35,058 nt of DNA. Origin: Rhodospirillaceae bacterium. GTDB taxonomy: Bacteria; Pseudomonadota; Alphaproteobacteria; UBA828. This document shows positions 33,487-35,058 of this stretch, piece after piece. Every line of letters starts with the position of its first letter. Within the stretch, counting starts at the first letter, position 1. The stretch is from contig JABIXB010000084.1 in assembly GCA_018666805.1 (NCBI GenBank), positions 1 through 35,058 of the forward strand. The letters run 5' to 3'. Below the pieces are notes generated by a model that did no database searches, was not told where the DNA came from, and worked only from the letters and a program-made list of their open reading frames with translations. The translations under genes and the position numbers were made by a program.

Positions 33487-33513
33487 AAAAAACCCCGGCC
33501 GGTCAGGTCGGGG
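33487..33513 (-). terminator. Intrinsic terminator in the metZ leader
   Basis: On the minus strand CCCCG-A-CC, loop, GG-C-CGGGG forms a hairpin directly followed by six T residues. The first arm CGACC (33510-33506) can alternatively pair with GGTCG (33530-33526), which overlaps the 3' edge of the SAM-II aptamer. SAM binding would therefore free the terminator arm and stop transcription before metZ. The switch mechanism is inferred from base pairing. Confidence 0.75.
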
Positions 33514-33528
33514 CTCATACGGGCTCGA

Positions 33529-33582
33529 CCTTTTAGCGGTTTGTTTTACGTGGCCGCAAGCCGGTCGGCTCAAATCACCACG
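33529..33582 (-). ncRNA. SAM-II riboswitch aptamer
   Basis: Reading the minus strand, helix P1 is CGTGG (33582-33578) paired with CCACG (33553-33549). Inside and after it are the conserved blocks of the SAM-II (metA) class: TGATTTG right after the first P1 strand, GCTTGC before the return strand, CACGTAAA just after it, and CGCTAAAAGG at the 3' end, which forms the pseudoknot. SAM-II is largely confined to alphaproteobacteria and sits ahead of metA, metX or metZ, exactly as here. When S-adenosylmethionine is plentiful it represses the gene, here most likely through the terminator just downstream. Confidence 0.9.
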
Positions 33583-33594
33583 TTCGAGGGCCCT

Positions 33595-33623
33595 TGAAAA
33601 GCATGTATCGCCAACGCCGTCAA
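33595..33623 (-). promoter_or_regulatory. Probable metZ promoter
   Basis: On the minus strand TTGACG (33623-33618) fits a -35 element; 17 bases later TTTTCA (33600-33595) is a weak -10. Transcription would begin near 33588, just before the SAM-II aptamer at 33582, which is the expected geometry. The -10 is poor, so confidence is moderate. Confidence 0.45.
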
Positions 33624-33647
33624 GGGGCGGCTATGAAAAACGCCCTC

Positions 33648-34622
33648 TTAAGCGCCGCTTGCGGTCGCGCTGCAGGCACCGCCGCCAAGCACACAGAAAC
33701 GCGCGCAGTGCGGGTGATTGAGGCTTACCGGCAGGCGGATCGCTTCGCCCAGCGTCTCGCCAAGCTCGAACTCGGGCGCGTAGGGCAACAGGGTGCAGGC
33801 CACCACCGCCGGGCGCGCCGCCCCCTTGCGCCGCACCACCATGCGCGACGTGGCGCACATCATGCTATCCGGATTGACGCCCAAGATACCCCAACAAGCC
33901 GTGGTGATTTCGGCCACGTCGCTGGTGGCGTCCATTTCCGGGAAGAGCACAAGATGCTCCGGATTGTGCGCATCCAGGACGACGCCGTGCTCGGCAAAGA
34001 GGGCGGCATATCCGGTGCGCAAATCGCCCTCGCTCTCACGCCAGCAGGTGCGCCCGGCGACATTCAGGGCAAATCCGTTTTGCACCAGCCACTTAAACCC
34101 GACCATCATGCGCGTCCACGAGCCCTTGCCGCGCTCCATATCGTGCAAAGCGGTGGAATAATGGTCGATCGAAATCCGGAGCACCAGTTTGGCGCCGAAT
34201 TCAGCTTTGAGTTCCGCCAAACAGGCCTTGTGGTTCAGCAGCGGGCGCATGGCGTTGGTCAGCACCAACACGCGATAGCCGCGCACCAGGCAATCGCGCA
34301 GATGGCTGATAATGTCCGGATTCATAAAAGGTTCGCCGCCGGTAAATCCGATCTCCTCGGCTTGCCGGCCCGAATCCGCCAGTTCATCGAGATATTGGCG
34401 TATGTCGCGCCGCGTCAGATAGGACAGACGGTCATTGCGCGGGCTCGATTCGATATAGCAATTACCGCATGTCACATTGCACAGGGTGCCGGTGTTGAAC
34501 CAAAGGGTGCGCAAACCGCCAAACGCCACATCGGCGCGCGGCGCACCGTCCTTGGTGCGCGCGGGGTGTTTGAATTTACCTGGATCGAGTGTCGGGCTCA
34601 GGAGCGGCTCGGATTGAGACAT
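33648..34622 (-). CDS. Radical SAM protein with C-terminal cysteine-rich domain
   Basis: 324 residues. The [4Fe-4S]-SAM motif is Cys48-x3-Cys52-x2-Cys55 (LCNVTCGNCYIE), and GFTGGEPFMN (95-98) is the SAM amino-group motif. Later strands include VLVLTNAM and VLRISIDHY. Six further cysteines (243, 256, 276, 306, 310, 317) are arranged like the auxiliary Fe-S cluster ligands of SPASM/twitch radical SAM enzymes (MMCATSR...VVACTLLP...HPHCARFCVLGGGAC). Such enzymes often modify peptides or other large substrates; no small precursor peptide is seen next to it. ATG at 34622 with GAGAAA upstream. It precedes the metZ leader on the same strand, but metZ has its own probable promoter. Confidence 0.85.
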   Translation of the reverse strand: MSQSEPLLSPTLDPGKFKHPARTKDGAPRADVAFGGLRTLWFNTGTLCNVTCGNCYIESSPRNDRLSYLTRRDIRQYLDELADSGRQAEEIGFTGGEPFMNPDIISHLRDCLVRGYRVLVLTNAMRPLLNHKACLAELKAEFGAKLVLRISIDHYSTALHDMERGKGSWTRMMVGFKWLVQNGFALNVAGRTCWRESEGDLRTGYAALFAEHGVVLDAHNPEHLVLFPEMDATSDVAEITTACWGILGVNPDSMMCATSRMVVRRKGAARPAVVACTLLPYAPEFELGETLGEAIRLPVSLNHPHCARFCVLGGGACSATASGA

Positions 34623-34807
34623 CTATTTCTCGGTTTGATGGGCGCGGGGCCGGCAGAAGTAGGCACGCAATGTCACGGCAATACAGCTAAGCATACGATT
34701 ATGGCAATTCAATTATCGGTGTTTAAATACCGCCAGGGTAGAAGCAACAGCCGGCGCAAGTTGCGGCTTGCCTCGCCGGGGTTAAATTCTCTATCGTTGC
34801 CAATGTT

Positions 34808-34881
34808 GCGGGTGTAGCTCAATGGTAGAGCATAAGCTTCCCAAGCTTGTGACGGGGGTTCGATTCCCCTCACCCGCTCCA
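34808..34881 (+). tRNA. tRNA-Gly (anticodon CCC)
   Basis: 74 bases with a complete cloverleaf: acceptor stem GCGGGTG/CACCCGC, D arm GCTC-AATGGTA-GAGC, anticodon arm with loop TTCCCAA (anticodon CCC, reading GGG), T arm with TTCGATT loop, discriminator T and an encoded CCA tail (34879-34881). Upstream, TTGCCT and TATCGT may serve as promoter hexamers. It is followed within 20 bases by tandem copies of the 73-bp repeat. Confidence 0.96.
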
Positions 34882-34901
34882 TATTTGTTCGCCCCTCAGA
34901 T

Positions 34902-35058
34902 GCCGGGCGGTCGCGTCCGCTCCCTTGGCTACCTCGTATTAACTCGGGCGCGCTCTATATTTAAACCCTCAATCGCCGGGCGGTCGCGTCCGCTCCCTTG
35001 GCTACCTCGTATTAACCCGGGCGCGCTCTATATTTAAACCCTCAATCGCCGGGCGGTC
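34902..35058. repeat. Tandem 73-bp repeats, running off the window
   Basis: Unit 1 is 34902-34974, unit 2 is 34975-35047, and a third begins at 35048 and is cut by the window end. The two full units differ by a single base (CTCGGG versus CCCGGG). Each begins GCCGGGCGGTC, contains ACCTCGTATTAAC and ends CCCTCAATC. A related fragment may precede unit 1 (CCCCTCAGAT, 34892-34901). The same unit occurs at 10915 between ureD and ureG. The repeat follows tRNA-Gly. It has one long open reading frame in translation, but nothing suggests it is a gene. Confidence 0.93.

Noticed and set aside
34822-35037. Protein-coding gene across tRNA-Gly and the repeats
   Set aside because: It starts inside the tRNA and its sequence is just the translated tandem repeat.
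34902-35058. CRISPR array
   Set aside because: The 73-base units are contiguous and identical along their whole length, with no unique spacers and no cas genes.

Overview
The window looks like the chromosome of a GC-rich alphaproteobacterium, probably from the Rhodospirillales or a related, possibly marine, lineage. The evidence is indirect: a SAM-II riboswitch in front of metZ, a DUF2336 protein paired with a PAS histidine kinase, Tad pilus genes with a Flp pilin, and the MlaA/MlaC phospholipid system. No rRNA or other phylogenetic marker is present, so the lineage is inference. I see no phage, transposase, plasmid or CRISPR genes. Most of the window is ordinary, tightly packed bacterial chromosome.

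Layout. 1-2603 (minus): the end of a tight-adherence pilus locus, with a TadG-like protein, two TadE-like minor pseudopilins and the start of a Flp pilin gene cut by the window edge, flanked by AT-rich palindromic intergenic DNA. 2809-3711 (plus): an amidohydrolase. 3736-5814 (minus): a membrane protein whose cytoplasmic end resembles a degenerate histidine-kinase ATPase domain. 5944-8562 (plus): an SDR dehydrogenase, a cupin and an ornithine cyclodeaminase-family protein, probably one catabolic or amino-acid operon. 15514-8574 (minus): a urease operon ureE-ureF-ureAB(fused)-ureC-ureD-ureG followed by a glutathione transferase and an HSL-type esterase. A dispersed 73-bp repeat sits between ureD and ureG.

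15624-16739 (plus): a beta-lactamase-fold serine hydrolase. 20209-16754 (minus): an isochorismatase-fold hydrolase, MlaC, a Sel1-repeat protein and MlaA, suggesting retrograde phospholipid transport with an added periplasmic Sel1 protein. 20533-23641 (plus): DUF2336 protein and PAS histidine kinase. 24855-23686 (minus): an ArgE-like deacetylase. 25031-29421 (plus): an RND efflux adaptor-pump pair. 30875-29418 (minus): TrkH. 31599-30955 (minus): folE. 33469-31768 (minus): metZ, with a SAM-II riboswitch and terminator in its leader, then apaG. 34622-33648 (minus): a radical SAM protein with six extra C-terminal cysteines. 34808-34881: tRNA-Gly(CCC), followed by tandem copies of the 73-bp repeat that run off the window.

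Most noteworthy: the SAM-II aptamer/terminator; the 73-bp repeat family with a compensating hairpin inside the urease operon; the divergent urease (fused gamma-beta subunit and a shortened segment in UreC near the active site); the kinase-like membrane protein without a recognisable phosphoacceptor His; and the mlaC-sel1-mlaA arrangement. I do not see a clear-cut novel multi-gene system; the repeat family is the best candidate for something undescribed.
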